Part shown: piece by piece, positions 22,671 to 35,064 of the stretch
Layout: each line of letters opens with the position of its first letter
How positions within the stretch are numbered: position 1 is the first letter of the stretch
Origin: Vicia villosa
Lineage: Eukaryota; Streptophyta; Magnoliopsida; Fabales; Fabaceae
Length of the DNA stretch: 64,000 bases
Direction: 5' to 3'
Assembly (NCBI RefSeq): GCF_029867415.1
Contig: NW_026706272.1
Coordinates: forward strand, 1-64,000
Position numbers and translations under genes: made by a program
Notes under the pieces: model-generated
What the model was told of the DNA's origin: nothing
The model's database searches: none
Seen by the model: only the letters and a program-made list of their open reading frames with translations

Positions 22671-22759
22671 ACGCACGTTTGATCAATAGGCCCACTCAGT
22701 TCAATACATGTTAAAACAAGTTAGGGAACAGTGAAAAATAAAAGAAATAAAAAGGTATG

Positions 22760-22840
22760 GGGCGATGGGGATTCGAACCCCAAACCCTATGGGCACGCGC
22801 GTAACACATAAACACACACAACCAACTGAGCTAGATACGA
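22760..22840 (-). other. tRNA-like module 1 in element H LTR
   Basis: On the minus strand: perfect A box TAGCTCAGTTGG (22822-22833), perfect B box GGTTCGAATCC (22769-22779) and a perfect 5-bp T stem TGGGG/CCCCA. The acceptor ends do not pair. This is the best-preserved of the modules. Confidence 0.65.
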
Positions 22841-23717
22841 TGTAGTCACAAGTAAATGACTACCATTCAATATATTTTAAAAACAAGAGGTAAAATTTGA
22901 ATTTCCCTCCACCCATACTTCATCTTCTTCGCTGAAGACAACAACAACATCATCCATGGCCAAAACACAAATCCTTCAAATCTTAACCAAATTGAACAAA
23001 GTGAAAGTGCATTCTGTTCCATTTTCAAACACGAATTTAACTATATAACTAACATCAATTTATTTAAATCAGAACTCACAAATTTCTGGAAAAAGAGTAT
23101 GAACCCTAAAAATCATTTTCAAAATTAAATTCTTAAAACAACAAATCAAGCCCTAAAACCTTAAGGCTTTTACTCCCTACGTGATTCTAAATAGAAATGG
23201 AACAAGTTTCAATCAAATTGATGCACAAATGAGTAACTTCGAGTTCAAGCTCTTGCTTAGAGGGCTTCTGGGAATGCTGCAACTATCTGGAAACCTTCAA
23301 GGACCTCCAAGGAAGCTTTTAGAATGCTCACAATGCTCTTCAAGTGCCTGCAACTTCAAATACGATTTCACCTATAACACGAAAAAGTTATGGCTGGAAC
23401 TTGAGGTTCCAAGTGTTACAGATCCAAAACAGATTTTTGGATAGCTTCTGAATGATGTTTAAAAGGTATCCAACATAGAAGGCCAGAAAACGCACGAGCC
23501 AAATTGGTTTTGACAAGTTTGGTTCAAAGAGGTATTTTAATGGAGTTTTGAAAGGTGATTTTCTATTTGGGGACTTTGGTAAGTGTTTAGAGGTTATGGA
23601 TAGCTTCTATATGATTAATAGAAACTATTGGAAAGGCTAATTTGGTTTGGATTTTGGTAAGTTATGAGCTTGAAAGAAGCTTTAATGGAGGTAAAAATGT
23701 GATTTTTGATTAGGGGA

Positions 23718-25587
23718 TGTAACACCCCGAAAATTATTTCTAATTATTTAATTTAAGTAGGAAAATTATTTAATTGGAATAATTGATTTTATGAGGAATA
23801 TTGAGAAATATTGGAAAATAGTTATTGGGCTGTGTTGTGGTTAGTGAGAAAGGGAGGTGTTAACTTGTTAGGCCCATTAACCAAAGTTATTCTATTTCTC
23901 ATAAAATAGAAGGAAATTGTGGAAGAGGAGGGTTACAGCAATTGGGAGAAGAGAAAGAACATGAAAATAACTGAAGAGCTTTGGAAAGGGGAAGACAGAA
24001 GATCAAACCTAAGGTAAGGGGGGACTCTTCCTTTTAGTATCTCTTATGTGGTCTTAGGTAATAGGTAGATTGATGTATGGTTTGATTCAATTAGACATTA
24101 GGGTTGTTAGGTTAGGTTGTTATAATTGGATTGAATTGATGATAATTGTGTGAACTATTTGGTTAATAATGCGTTTAAATGATGTTGTGTGGTGTATAAT
24201 TGAATATATGATGATTGTATGCCTGTATGTGATGTCTGGAATCGTTTTTGGGTGAAAAGGGTGTGAAATCGCAGGGTCTGTCGCAGACTTGGGGTTTGAT
24301 GAAATCGCAGGTCCGCTGAGCGGAGGTCCCAACGTAGTTTGCTTCTGTTGGACGTCGCTAGAGGTCCGCTGAGTGGCGGTCTGAAGGATTCGCTTCTGCC
24401 TTGCGTCGCTGGGCGAACCTTCATGTGTGTGAATTTTTCTAAAACTTTAAAATAACATATCTTTTGATCCGTGTATCATTTCTTAGTGCCGTTTTGGGTG
24501 TTGTGCAAGTAATTAAATTTTTTATACGATGAATGATGAATATGGGCGGTGTCCGACTTTATTTCTTTAAAACTCGATTTAAATTACTTGATGAGAATTG
24601 AACATTGTGTGCATATGAGATAGGTGTGACAATGTGTTTGATATGATGGTGAATTGGTTGTGATTAATATCGTGATTGTGATGAATGCATGGCTATTGGA
24701 ATGATGTTGAAAACATGTACGTACTTATTCGGTGATGTGGTGTTGACATGAGTTGTTCATCGTGATTCGGTGATGTTTATAAGTATGTTATGTGTGTTTC
24801 ATTCATTCATATACATTTGATGATGGATCCCGTTGATGAGTGGATCGTTGGTGGCTAATTCCCATTGCGCGGAGATTAGTAAGCAGTCATCGTGTGCCCA
24901 TGGGAGTGTGAGCGATGAGGTTAATCGTGTGCCCATGTGGGTGTGAGCGATTAAAGGGCAGTATCGAGGAGAGAAGTCCTGTGAATGTGATTCACGAATT
25001 TTGGTACCACATGCATAGTGTCAGTTGTGTCATATGCATTTTGTCATAACATGATTGTATGGATTTCTGTGTTTTGTGTTGTAATCTATTATTGTGTGAT
25101 TTGATGAATAATAGATGTGAATCTGAATGTGTATAATTGGGTGAACGGTATATTATGATGCTTGTTGCTTATGAATTGCATAATATTTACTAATTGAGAA
25201 TGAGACTCACCCTTACATGTTGTCATTTTCAGATTGAGGAGTAGCGGCATTAGTGCTCGGTGAGGATGACTCCTAGAGTTTATCCGTTTATGTTGGGTCG
25301 TGTCGGTCATGCTCTGATCTTGTAACACCGGGGAACGATAGTTATAGAGATTTATGAGAATTCTCTATTTTATTTGGTGTTGGATTATGTTTCCATTTGG
25401 TTATGTTAATGATGTTTCTTATTCCGCTATGATAAACATAATTGTGTTTTTGGTAAATCGTTTCCTAATGAAGCATGACTTGACCATGATTGGTTTATTT
25501 ATTTTAAATAATTGTGGCACCCTTGTGTTTATGTTTTTACTCTGATTATTTATTTAAATTGCCGCGGGGGTTTAGAAGGGTGTTACA
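23718..25587 (+). mobile_element. gypsy solo LTR, 1.87 kb, duplication GGGGA
   Basis: Termini TGTAACACCC and GGGTGTTACA, flanked by GGGGA at 23713-23717 and 25588-25592. The long inverted termini are typical of chromovirus (Tekay/Del-like) LTRs. That assignment and the strand rest on the terminal sequence only. It contains GC-rich quasi-palindromes near 24260-24420 (TCCGC-TGA-GCGGA at 24312). Confidence 0.88.
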
Positions 25588-25782
25588 GGGGACCTTTGAG
25601 AGGTTGAGGAAGGTATGGACACCTTCTAAATGATGTTTAGAAGTTGTCTAAACCTTTGGTTGACACCCAGAATTGCTTGAACTCAGAATCACTATGAAAG
25701 TGCAAAGATAAAAAAAATGAGAATTTCAAGTGAGGTAGTGACTTGGAGAATTCTGGTGTATTTGATCAAGGGAGTGATACTC

Positions 25783-25792
25783 TATATTTATA
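25783..25792 (-). promoter_or_regulatory. TATA box of element H LTR
   Basis: TATAAATATA on the minus strand in the context GCCTATAAATA, as in the Ogre LTRs. Confidence 0.6.
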
Positions 25793-27130
25793 GGCAAGGA
25801 TTGGGGTTTGTGGAGGGAAAAATTCATAAGTTTGAAGCTCCCATGTGACTCTTGTACCACCTTGCTTATTTGTGAAGAAATGAGATTTTTGGTTTTCCCA
25901 TGGAAGCTACAATGCTTTAAACATGCTTGGGAGACTTTGACATGATCTTAGAGAGGTTTCTTGTGGCATTTGAAATTCTTTTTCTGCAGAGGAGACATGG
26001 GAGAGGCTCAAGACAAGTTGACTTAGTTCATAAAGCCTCTTTATCAAAATGGAAGTGTGATCTTTATGCCATTAATGGAATGATCACTTGGATAATGTCT
26101 TAAACACTTATATTATAGCTCAAAAGCAAGTGTAATCTTCTGATTATGGTGCTTGGAACAAGTTATATGGTCTGCAAGAAAGGAATCTTTGCATTTGAAA
26201 TGGTTTTGGTTCATAACTTCTTCATCTTCATTCTTGAATTCAAGTGTTCATGGTGCCTTCTTCACAAAATCATATCTCATTGATCAAGCCATGGATTTTC
26301 ATGCTAGTGGTATCTTTGGAAATCCCTTTCTACATACTTCAATTCACTTGTTAAAAGTTTTCTCAAACTCTTTTTGAATCATGGAGAAAAAAGACCATAA
26401 AGTTAAGAAAAACTAGGTGAAAACACTTAGAAATTTTCAAAGTTTTTTAGACATAAACCTTCTTAATCTAAAATCTCTCAAAATAATCACTTTTAGCCAA
26501 AAGTTTCATTTTGATAAGTTGTTTGTTTTGTCAAGATCTACAACTTTCATGTTTGGATATTTTTGAGTTTGTAGGCAAAATTTGGAGTTCCCAAAATTAG
26601 GTCAAAATTCACTTAAAACCCTAATTTTGACTTTTGTTGACCTTTTGATTCTTGATGAATTCTTTGGATTTTATTTGATCAAATTTCTTCAATATCCATA
26701 TGATGATGATTTGGATCCTTAAAAGTCTATAGTTGACCATTTTTCTCAAAAGTCAAAAGTTGACTTGCATAGTTGACTTTTTTCGAATGAATTGCAGTTT
26801 TGTGATTTCCAAATGAATCAAGGTCTCCTCTTCAAATGAATGATATGAATGGACTATAATGTTGATTTGGATGCCTTTGAATCATGGTTTGAGTCTTGGA
26901 ACCATGTCCTTATTAAAAGTTAACCCTCTAGTGGAATTAGGTCAAAAACCCTAATTGGAGCCTCTGGTGAATTTGAAGGTGATTGATCTTGCATTGAACC
27001 ATCCTTGGATATTGACATTGATTAGAGAATCCTTTGAATCAAAGAAAAATTTGTGGGCCTCAAAACCCTAATTTGCCTAGCCTCTTCTTGATCAGTCTCC
27101 TGTCTTGGTGATTGATCTAGCAAATGATAA

Positions 27131-29450
27131 ATGCATGATGATTATGATGATAATGATGAGGGGAAAATGGAATCTTCGTCTCAGCACGATAGGAGGGACT
27201 TAAATACAAAAGATAGCACAATTTTGGACCCTGAGAGCCCACATGCATGATATGAAAGCAACATATTTTTTATTTTTATATGGAATAAACAAACAACATC
27301 TTTCCTTTAAATTGGGAGGAAGGAAGCGTATCTACTAGGGATATGTAATGAACAGTCCCTAACTTTTAGGGAGAAGAACAATGTGATAGACTTTGGTAAA
27401 CTCAGGATTTTTACAGAACAAGGTTTAATCTTTTCCATATGCTGCATTCTCATGCTCGGGAAGGAAATCAATAGGCTTTCTTAATGAATTGTCTCGTACG
27501 CTGGGGAGACTCACCATTCACAAAGGAAAGAACCAACTCTAACATGAACTGTCTCGACGCTGGAGAGACTAATCATTCATAATAAATTCAACATTAACTG
27601 CCTTGACGCTGGAGAGACTAACCATTCATAATAACTTTAACATGAACTATCTCGACACTGGAGAGACCAAACATTCATAATAACCTCAACATGAACTGTC
27701 TCGATGCTGGAGAGACCAACCATTCATTACATTTAGGTTCTTAAACAGACTGTCTTCATCGTCTATTGTGAATCTTCTATAGTGAACTGTCTTCTTACAC
27801 CGAGAGACTAATCACTTGCAAAATTAGGTTCTTCAACAGACTGTCTTCATCATCTTCAGAAGGCCAACCATCTATTGTGAAACTTCTATCGTTCCCAAAC
27901 TTCTCTGCTGGAAATATTTTTCTTGCTCCGTAGAGACTGTCATCCTCTCTCAAGAAGGAAATTGGGGACACACAAGCTGCTCAAATAAAGAGAGCATTAC
28001 TTGCTGTCGGGTAATAACTGCAATGACAACTGCGGGGGATATAAATCCAACTTTCTAGGGGACCATAAACAGGTTCATGTTTGAAAATATCAGGTCTTCA
28101 ATCGTGCAAAATAAATGCACTATGAGAATCCAGGATTCGCTGATCCAAATAATCATATATGCTGGAGACAAAGTTCAAACCAAGACGGAGTTGGAATGAA
28201 ACACCAAACAAGAAACTTCCCATTGAGGAACAAGCTCAAAATGGGAATTCACCCTATCTACAAATAGATGAATAAGCTAAAACAAAACCTTCCCATGAGG
28301 AACAAACCCATCGGGGAAACACAAGAATATGGGTCTTTCTGCCTAAAGCTGACGCTTAAGTGGAAGGAGTAAAGACATTGCTTGGGGAGTAATAAGCTTA
28401 TCATATCAACAAGATGTAAATGATGCGCATGAATGTATGATGCATGAATGCATGAGTGCATAAGTGAGTGTTATGTGCATACTGACAAAAAAACATATAA
28501 TAAGATGACCACACTGGAGAATGACAACACCAGGGTATATACTCGGCCGATTGTCAATAACATCTTCTGTCATTTCGAGAAGAAAACCCATTCTTGGGAA
28601 GCACATTTTGAGAAGTAAACCTGCTTTTGGCGGGAGACAACTTGTGTCAAGACCTAGCTACTTTGTGGGCATAAAATCTGTTGGTACTTTCATTTCTTGC
28701 TTTGAGAACCAACTCTTCTAGGTTCAACATTTACCTCTGTATTCATGAGTTTTTAAGAAAACGTTCTATCTTTTAATTTATTTTGAAAAACAACTTTGAC
28801 TTTGTTTCAAATCTCTTAATTCCAAAAACAATATTTTGCAAGACAGAATAAAATAAAAATTCCAAGAAATGAGATAAGGCTCAAATTTTCATTAATGGAA
28901 TGGTAGTCTGCGAACGGCAAGACCCCATGGATTACAAAGTTTCAAAATGGTAACTTTTACAGAAAAGGGTACACTGAAATACAATGATCACTAGTATCCT
29001 TATAAACTTTGAATATTAAGGGTACGTTGACGTCGGTTGAGAGTATTCATAAAATCTTCAAGATGGTCAGGTGATACCAGATGTGGTTACTTTCCATATT
29101 CCCTAATTTTTGCATGAATTGCCTTTGCAAGTTTTCAATTCATCGGGATGATTTTCTCTTTTTTATTGTCTCTAATTTTTTCCTGGACCGCCTTTTCAGG
29201 TTTTCAGTCCATTAACACGCTCATTTTTGCCTAAGTTTTCCTTTCAAGTTTTCAACGTAGCGAGCTCTTCTTTTTTTCTTTTTTAGGCGAAGTATTTCTT
29301 GACCATATTGGTATTCACGGGACGTGGGAATTATTCACCATCCATAGTCGTAAGAGTCAAAGCACCACATGATAAGGCTCTCTTAAGAACATATAGGCCT
29401 TTATATTTGGGAGTCCATTTTCCCCTAGGATCTGGTTGAAGAGGTAATAT
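27131..29450 (-). mobile_element. 3' untranslated region of element H
   Basis: Non-coding. 27180-27250 resembles the sequence next to the 3' LTR of element G (42990-43060). 29130-29290 resembles G near 54780-54890 (GCCTAAGTTTTCC… GCGAGCTCTTC), which lies in the G 3' UTR. A degenerate tandem repeat is at 27480-27730. Short frames at 28258-28721 look spurious. Confidence 0.65.
27480..27730 (-). repeat. ~50-bp tandem repeat in element H 3' UTR
   Basis: About five units of 'GAACTGTCTCGACGCTGG' + 'AGAGACTAACCATTCAT', period 48-58 bp, starting near 27487, 27545, 27595, 27647 and 27697. A diverged continuation with CTGTCTTCATC reaches about 27860. Confidence 0.75.
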
Positions 29451-29955
29451 CTACTTGAGCACGAGATCGCCTTCCTTGAATCTTTGAGGTCTGACTTTCT
29501 TGTCAAAGGCTCTCTTCATTCTTTCTTGGTAAAGCTGACCGTGGCATAATGCGGTCATTCTTTTTTCTTCAATAAGATTCAACTGATCATATCTAGCTTG
29601 ACACCATTCAGCTTCTGATAACTTGGCTTCCATCAGGATCCTTAAGGAGGGAATCTCAACCTCCATCGGGAGTACGACTTCCATGCCATATACCAAGGAG
29701 AAAGGTGTTGCCCCGGTTGAGGTGAGAATTGTAGTACGGTACCCATGAGAGCAAGAGGGAGCATTTCATGCTAGTCTTTGTAAGTAACAACCATCTTCTA
29801 GACAATCTTCTTAATATTCTTGTTAGCTGCTTCTACTGCTCCATTCATCTTTGGTCGGTAGGGAGAAGAATTGTAATGCTCAATCTTGAACTCACCACAT
29901 AACTCTTTCATCATCCTGTTGCTCATCTTGGAACCATTATTAGTAATGATTCTAT
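29451..29955 (-). pseudogene. Ogre/Tat integrase, C-terminal part, inactivated
   Basis: The minus strand shows the end of a Ty3-gypsy integrase: an open 81-codon piece (VYGMEVVLPMEVEIPSLRIL … KVRPQRFKEGDLVLK) preceded by ITNNGSKMSN and SSPYRPKMNGAVEAANK. The catalytic Asp expected in I-T-D-N-G is Asn here. Two in-frame TAG codons occur, where family members have Gln and Trp, and a frame change lies near 29700. The upstream part continues at 31114 beyond a solo LTR insertion. Confidence 0.8.
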
Positions 29956-31108
29956 TGTTAGAACAAGATTTGTTCTGATCAATATTCTTGGTTTTGATGA
30001 TAACAATGTATATGAATTTTGTATGAGATAATGTGGTACTCTAATACTATGCAATTTCCATTTCAGGAATTATATAAAGAGTATGCACAAAATCAGCGCA
30101 AGAAGCACTGACTCAGAAGGTTCAGCATGCAACATCAGAACATGGTCTGGCAAGACATCAGAAGATGGTCAAGCAGAATCAGAACATGGTCTATGGAAGC
30201 ATCAGAAGGACTTGAGATCAGAAGCAGAAGCACTGAAGTTCTCATGGTATCACGCTAAGAAGCACTTCAAGGTCAGAAGACAAGAAGATGCTCTGCACCA
30301 AGCTGTTTGACTCTGATGATATTCAAACGTTGTTTACACAAACATCAGATCAGAAGCAAGTACTAGCTGGCAGGCTACGCTGACTGACAAAAGGAACGTT
30401 GAAAGCTATAAAAGGCAACGTCAGTAGACAAAGCGAAAGCAAGGCTCAAGGTAGTTGACAAAAGAGTGAAACATTAAATGCAATGCTGTACGGATCACGC
30501 AAAGCATTAAATGCTCTCAACGGTCATCTTCTCAAACGCCTATATATTGAAGTTCTGATGAGAAGCAATGTTATGATTACAAATTCTGAATACAACACTT
30601 GCGCAAATATACATAAACGCTGTCAAATTCAAAAAGCTCTCAAACTTTATCTTCAACCTCACTACATTGCTGTTGTAATATCTTAGTGAGATTAAGCTTA
30701 AACTTAAGAGAAAATCACAGTTGTGATAATAGCTTTATAAGAAGCATTGTAACTCTTAGAATTTGTTTACATTAAGTTGTAAGAACTAGAGTGACCAGGT
30801 TGTTGATCAGTATACTCTAGAAAGTCTTAGAGGGTATCTAAGCAGATTGTTCCTAGAGTGATCAGGTTGTGATCAGTATACTCTAGAAGACTTAGAAGTG
30901 GTCTAAGTGGAAAACCATTGTAATCTTGTGTGATTAGTGGATTAAATCCTCAGGTGAGGTAAATCACTCCAAGGAGGCGGACTGGAGTAGTTTAGTTAAC
31001 AACGAACCAGGATAAAAATCATTGTGCAAATTGTGTTTATCTTACAAGTTTTAAAGCTACAATTATTCAAACCCCCCCCCCCCTTTCTAAGTGTTTTTCT
31101 ATCCTTCA
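29956..31108 (+). mobile_element. copia-type solo LTR, 1.15 kb, duplication TCTAT
   Basis: TGTTAGAACAAG … TATCCTTCA, flanked by TCTAT at 29951-29955 and 31109-31113, splitting the element H integrase. TATA box CTATAAAAGG at 30406-30415. A run of 13 C lies ~25 bp before the 3' end. The family is the same as, or close to, the partial minus-strand LTR at 63034. The GGTTTTGATGATAACAA block near its start is common in SIRE-like LTRs, but I do not assign a lineage. Confidence 0.9.
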
Positions 31109-31113
31109 TCTAT

Positions 31114-31292
31114 TGGGTAAACCGTAGCGATAGATAAGATATTTCTTGATAAATCTTACTACCACTTGTCGAGTAACATGGGCGTAAGAGGTAGCTTCGA
31201 CCCATTTGGTGAAGTAATCAATGGCGACCAGGATGAAACGGTGTCCATTTGAAGCCTTTGGTTCAATCATTCCAATCATATCAGATCCCCAC
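31114..31292 (-). pseudogene. Ogre/Tat integrase core fragment
   Basis: On the minus strand it reads MIGMIEPKASNGHRF, ILVAIDYFTKWVEATS and YLIYRYGLP, with the D of AIDYFTKWVEA being the first catalytic Asp region of a gypsy integrase. It is bounded by the copia solo LTR on one side and a Tat solo LTR on the other. Bases 31288-31292 (CCCAC) are the duplication of the latter. Confidence 0.8.
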
Positions 31293-34200
31293 TGTAATAC
31301 GGTGAACTGACTTTATCGAAATGTCGCGGTAAGCAAGAGTCGCCACCGAATTTTATTTTATCCAAATTAACAGAAAGGCTAAAAGAACAGGAAAACCCTT
31401 TTAAATAAAAAACTGAGTTCGGGGGTAATTTATGCAAAGGGAAGGTGTAAGGCACCCTTTGCATCCATGGTTTTCCATGGGCTCTTAATTGCTTTGCTCT
31501 TTGAAACCAAAAGTTTAGAAATGTGTAGAAGAAGAAATAAGGACTTTAGCTCGTAAAATGAGCGTAGCCTTATGGGTTTTTTAGAAAAAGGGTAGAAAAA
31601 GAATTTTAAATCAGAGCAAAGCAATTAGGGGCAAATTACCTGGTTAGATGAAAAATGTTCTTTTAGCCTTTCAGAGCTATCCATACCATAGGAGGTTAGG
31701 GAAGTCCTTTTTATTTGGAGGTTGAAGGGTCGTCGAATTATCGTTCGCCACAAGACTGTCCCTGCCATAGAGGGGCAGGTAGTCTAAGGGAAGGATCAGA
31801 ATAGCCATTTACTTTTAGGCAACCGGAGGATACCTCGGCATTTCGTAGGCAACTTCGAGGGACGAGATCATATTAGCGAATCGAAGGCAGCATCATTAGG
31901 GACTTATGATCTGAATGAACCGAGGGCAACATTGCTGAGGTATCCTCGTATTCGAGGGACTTGGCTATTCTGCATTAAAACACAAGGCAACAGGCAACAA
32001 GCAACAAGAGAGGTTACCATAAAAGGTGTGTGGGTGCAACAATCACGTGACCAGATTCAATTATATTATCTTGTAATTAGGTGATTCTAGATTAGTTCGA
32101 AGTTATCACTCCCTAGGATTACAAACCACAGAGTTAATATAAACAGTGTTAAGTGCCTTCAAGGCCTCACAATACAACCAGAAGCAGTTACATAATAAAT
32201 TAAGGGGAAGGGGAAAGAAGCAATAAGAAAAACCCAACAGAGCAGCAGGTCTGACACAAATAATAATTTCAAAAGAAATTAAAATAAATTAAGTTTTAGG
32301 GTTACCGACTAATCGAGCTTTGACCGGCTGGCTAACCCTGAAAATTGGAAAAGGAAAAATAAATAGAAAAGGGGTGAGTGTAGGGACAGTTTATTGGCAT
32401 TTGAAGATAAACCCTAATTTTAATTTAGAAGGCAAAAAAAAACAAATATTTAAATAAATATAGAATCAGGACTTAGCTTTTGATCTGATATTGCGCGTAG
32501 GCGGACGAACCTTGATGATAACCCTGAAAACTGCACCAAAGAAAAAAGATTTTTCCAGTGTAGGCACGATCTTCGTAAATCCTGATTAGGGCACAAATTG
32601 ACTATGGTTAATAGAGTAAATAAAATTTGATTTAATCAATTATTGGTTTTCAACCTAATTAATTAAATCGGCCAGAAATAAAGTCTCGATTAAATCTTCT
32701 AGCCTTAAAATATATTTTAAATCAATTAATAGAAGTATTGATAATTAATTAAACAATTAAATAATTAATCTAAACATTTAATTATTTAAATCAATTAAAA
32801 TAAATATTTTTGACTTTTATGTTTTTATTTGAGAAAAAAAATTATAACAAAATGTTACAATAGAATATATAAATTTTTTGAAAGAATAGATATAAACAAA
32901 TAAATAAAAACTATGTTATAAAAAATTAAATAATAAAAAAAAATTAGAAACACTCAGCTTATGTTCCAGTGTGATTAGCCCTTGAAGGTACATGATGCTC
33001 CTGAAGGCTTGTGGACGTTGGATCAATTTAGGAGATAACCTGATGGCTGGATGGTGAAGACGCACCATAACCCCTCCCTGTAAGCGCGTATAGGATCTGT
33101 AACGGGAATTTTGTGAAGAAAAATATGATGAGGCGCGGGATCTAACACATGGCCTTAGCTTCACCAACACACGCCTCCACCACTTGAGCTGCTTTCCACG
33201 TTTGATTACTATACGCTTTCATATCATAATATATAACATATGGACATGGATCCAAGAACGCGCGCCAAATTTGAAACTGTCCAACCACGTGAGGACACGC
33301 ACTAATCTTCCTCATTCAACCATCGGCTTAGGTCCAAATCTATACCTATAGACAGGTATCCGTCGCCATAGCTCCTGCTGACGAAAAATAACACAATACA
33401 CAATAGAAATTGGTCGTAGGACCATAGACCGATGGGGTTTAATCCCCTGAACACGAAGATGATCTCTAGTTTGCCAAATTTCGCCTGTAACAGAAAGCCC
33501 CAATATGGAACCTTGAAAACCTAATAATGGTGGTCTCTCATACAAGCGATTAAACGACCATTAACATGCCCAGGAACAATCATAGTATCACTGTAAACAT
33601 AAATAAACAATCAAATTGTATGCAACATGCTTATATGTATGAATTTGAATCTGAACAATATTGACACTTTTATGAACCTGTATCTTGCGCTTCAGAGTGT
33701 CACAATCGATGGTGAGGATCAGCACACGTTCAGAGAGGACCAGAGAATCGATTGGAATCCTTGAGGCACCCTGAATCAAGCTCTTTCTTGAAAAACCACT
33801 TTCACTTTCTTTGAAATTTTTTAATGGTATTTAGGATTCTCAAGCTTCCAAAAAAAAACCCCTAGAGGTCTGAATTCGTTCACTACTTATAGTAGTGTGA
33901 ATTAGGTTAGTAAAAAGGAGGAAATCTTTATTGAATCAAGGATTTGCCAATCTTGAAAATTTGATTTGAGCTTGGTTCATAATCTTTCTATTTTTGCCCA
34001 ATATTGATTCAATTTGTTTCAATTTTTATTTGACCAATTAAGAGAATATATTTTATTGATTCCTTGACTTAAAATCAAAGCAAATAATATTTCACATTTA
34101 TTTTACTATTTTATATAATTTATTTATGATTTAAAGTGATAAAAAACCATAAAATAATTAATAAAATAATAAAAATAACATGAATCTTGTTTTGGGGCGT

Positions 34201-35064
34201 GCATGGGCTTAAGATAAAGTTTGGATAAAAAGAGAATAGGCCCATTTAGAAATATTTAGAGTTTTGGACCTTTTTCTTTAATGTATACCCTTGAAAATAG
34301 GTGAATTTGTGCAACTTGCCATTTCCTCATACTTCAACATTTTTCCAAGTTCTTGGATTTTTTAGAAACCTTGAGGAGTCCTCTAACCAATGTATTTGGT
34401 CTCATGTCAAAATAATTTTCCATGCTCCTTGTGTGCTCTTTTGAAAAAGATGACTTTTGGTTGACTTTCAAAAGAGACCTGTAATGTTTTGAATCATATC
34501 TCCCAAATGAAGCATTTTTAGACTTGGCATGTGAGAGACAAAATTGTATAGAATTCAATTTCCTTCAAAATGAGCTTTGGATGGAAAATTTCTGATGTTC
34601 CATGTGGGAGTTATGGCTGGTCAAAGTTCAGTTGACTTTCTCCTATGAAAACCCTAATTTAGAAACTTTTGAAATTGTTGATTTATGATCTTTCCTTGAT
34701 GAACCATGATCAATTATTGATTAAATGGTGGATGATACTTCAAAATAATGATGTTGACAAAAAATCAGGAGTTTTGACTGTACTTTGACCACAGTTCACT
34801 TTTAGGTCAAATCAGTCGACTGTTGACTTTCTGAGCAATTGAGTGACCAATCCTTTGAATTGAGGCCTGAATTTTGTCATGGAGGTAGTTTGAAACATCA
34901 TAAACCATATGAGAGGAAATGGAGCTTTTGATTCATTGATTTTCTTCAGAACAACACAAACCCTAGTTTCTTGAGCCTTTGTTTATGAGGGATGTCTTTG
35001 AGCTTTGTGCCTTGACTTGAGTTTGAACAAGAGAAATAGTATGGGAAAATTTTGGGGTATGAAA
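31293..35064 (-). mobile_element. Tat-type solo LTR, 3.77 kb, duplication CCCAC
   Basis: On the minus strand it ends GGTGAACTGACT… reversed to CACCGTATTACA at 31293, and it starts at 35064 with TTTCATACCCCAAAATTTT (a decayed TGTCATACCCC). CCCAC flanks it at 31288-31292 and 35065-35069, and the integrase frame resumes on both sides. TATA-like CTATAAGTAG at 33883-33892. A decayed tRNA-like module (GCTCAAGTGGTGG) is near 33115-33200 on the minus strand. Confidence 0.9.

Larger units (their letters stand above)
21846..27130 (-). mobile_element. 3' LTR of degenerate Tat/Ogre element H, interrupted
   Basis: On the minus strand it ends CACCGCTACA at 21846. It carries a TATA box (25783-25792), two tRNA-like modules and blocks similar to the Ogre LTR (CAAGATCTACAACTTTCATG near 26535, also at 9263). 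The canonical TGTCATACCC start and polypurine tract are missing: sequence passes into element H 3' UTR near 27130-27180, so a deletion removed the boundary and the right limit is approximate. A gypsy solo LTR sits inside at 23718-25587. Confidence 0.7.

Noticed and set aside
27480..27730. CRISPR-like regularly spaced repeat (also 43698-44390)
   Set aside because: The context is plant retrotransposon 3' UTR. Spacers are not unique and units are diverged tandem copies.
30083..30310. 75-codon frame in the copia solo LTR
   Set aside because: It overlaps the ATCAGAA repeat block upstream of the TATA box, so it would not be transcribed as mRNA from this LTR.
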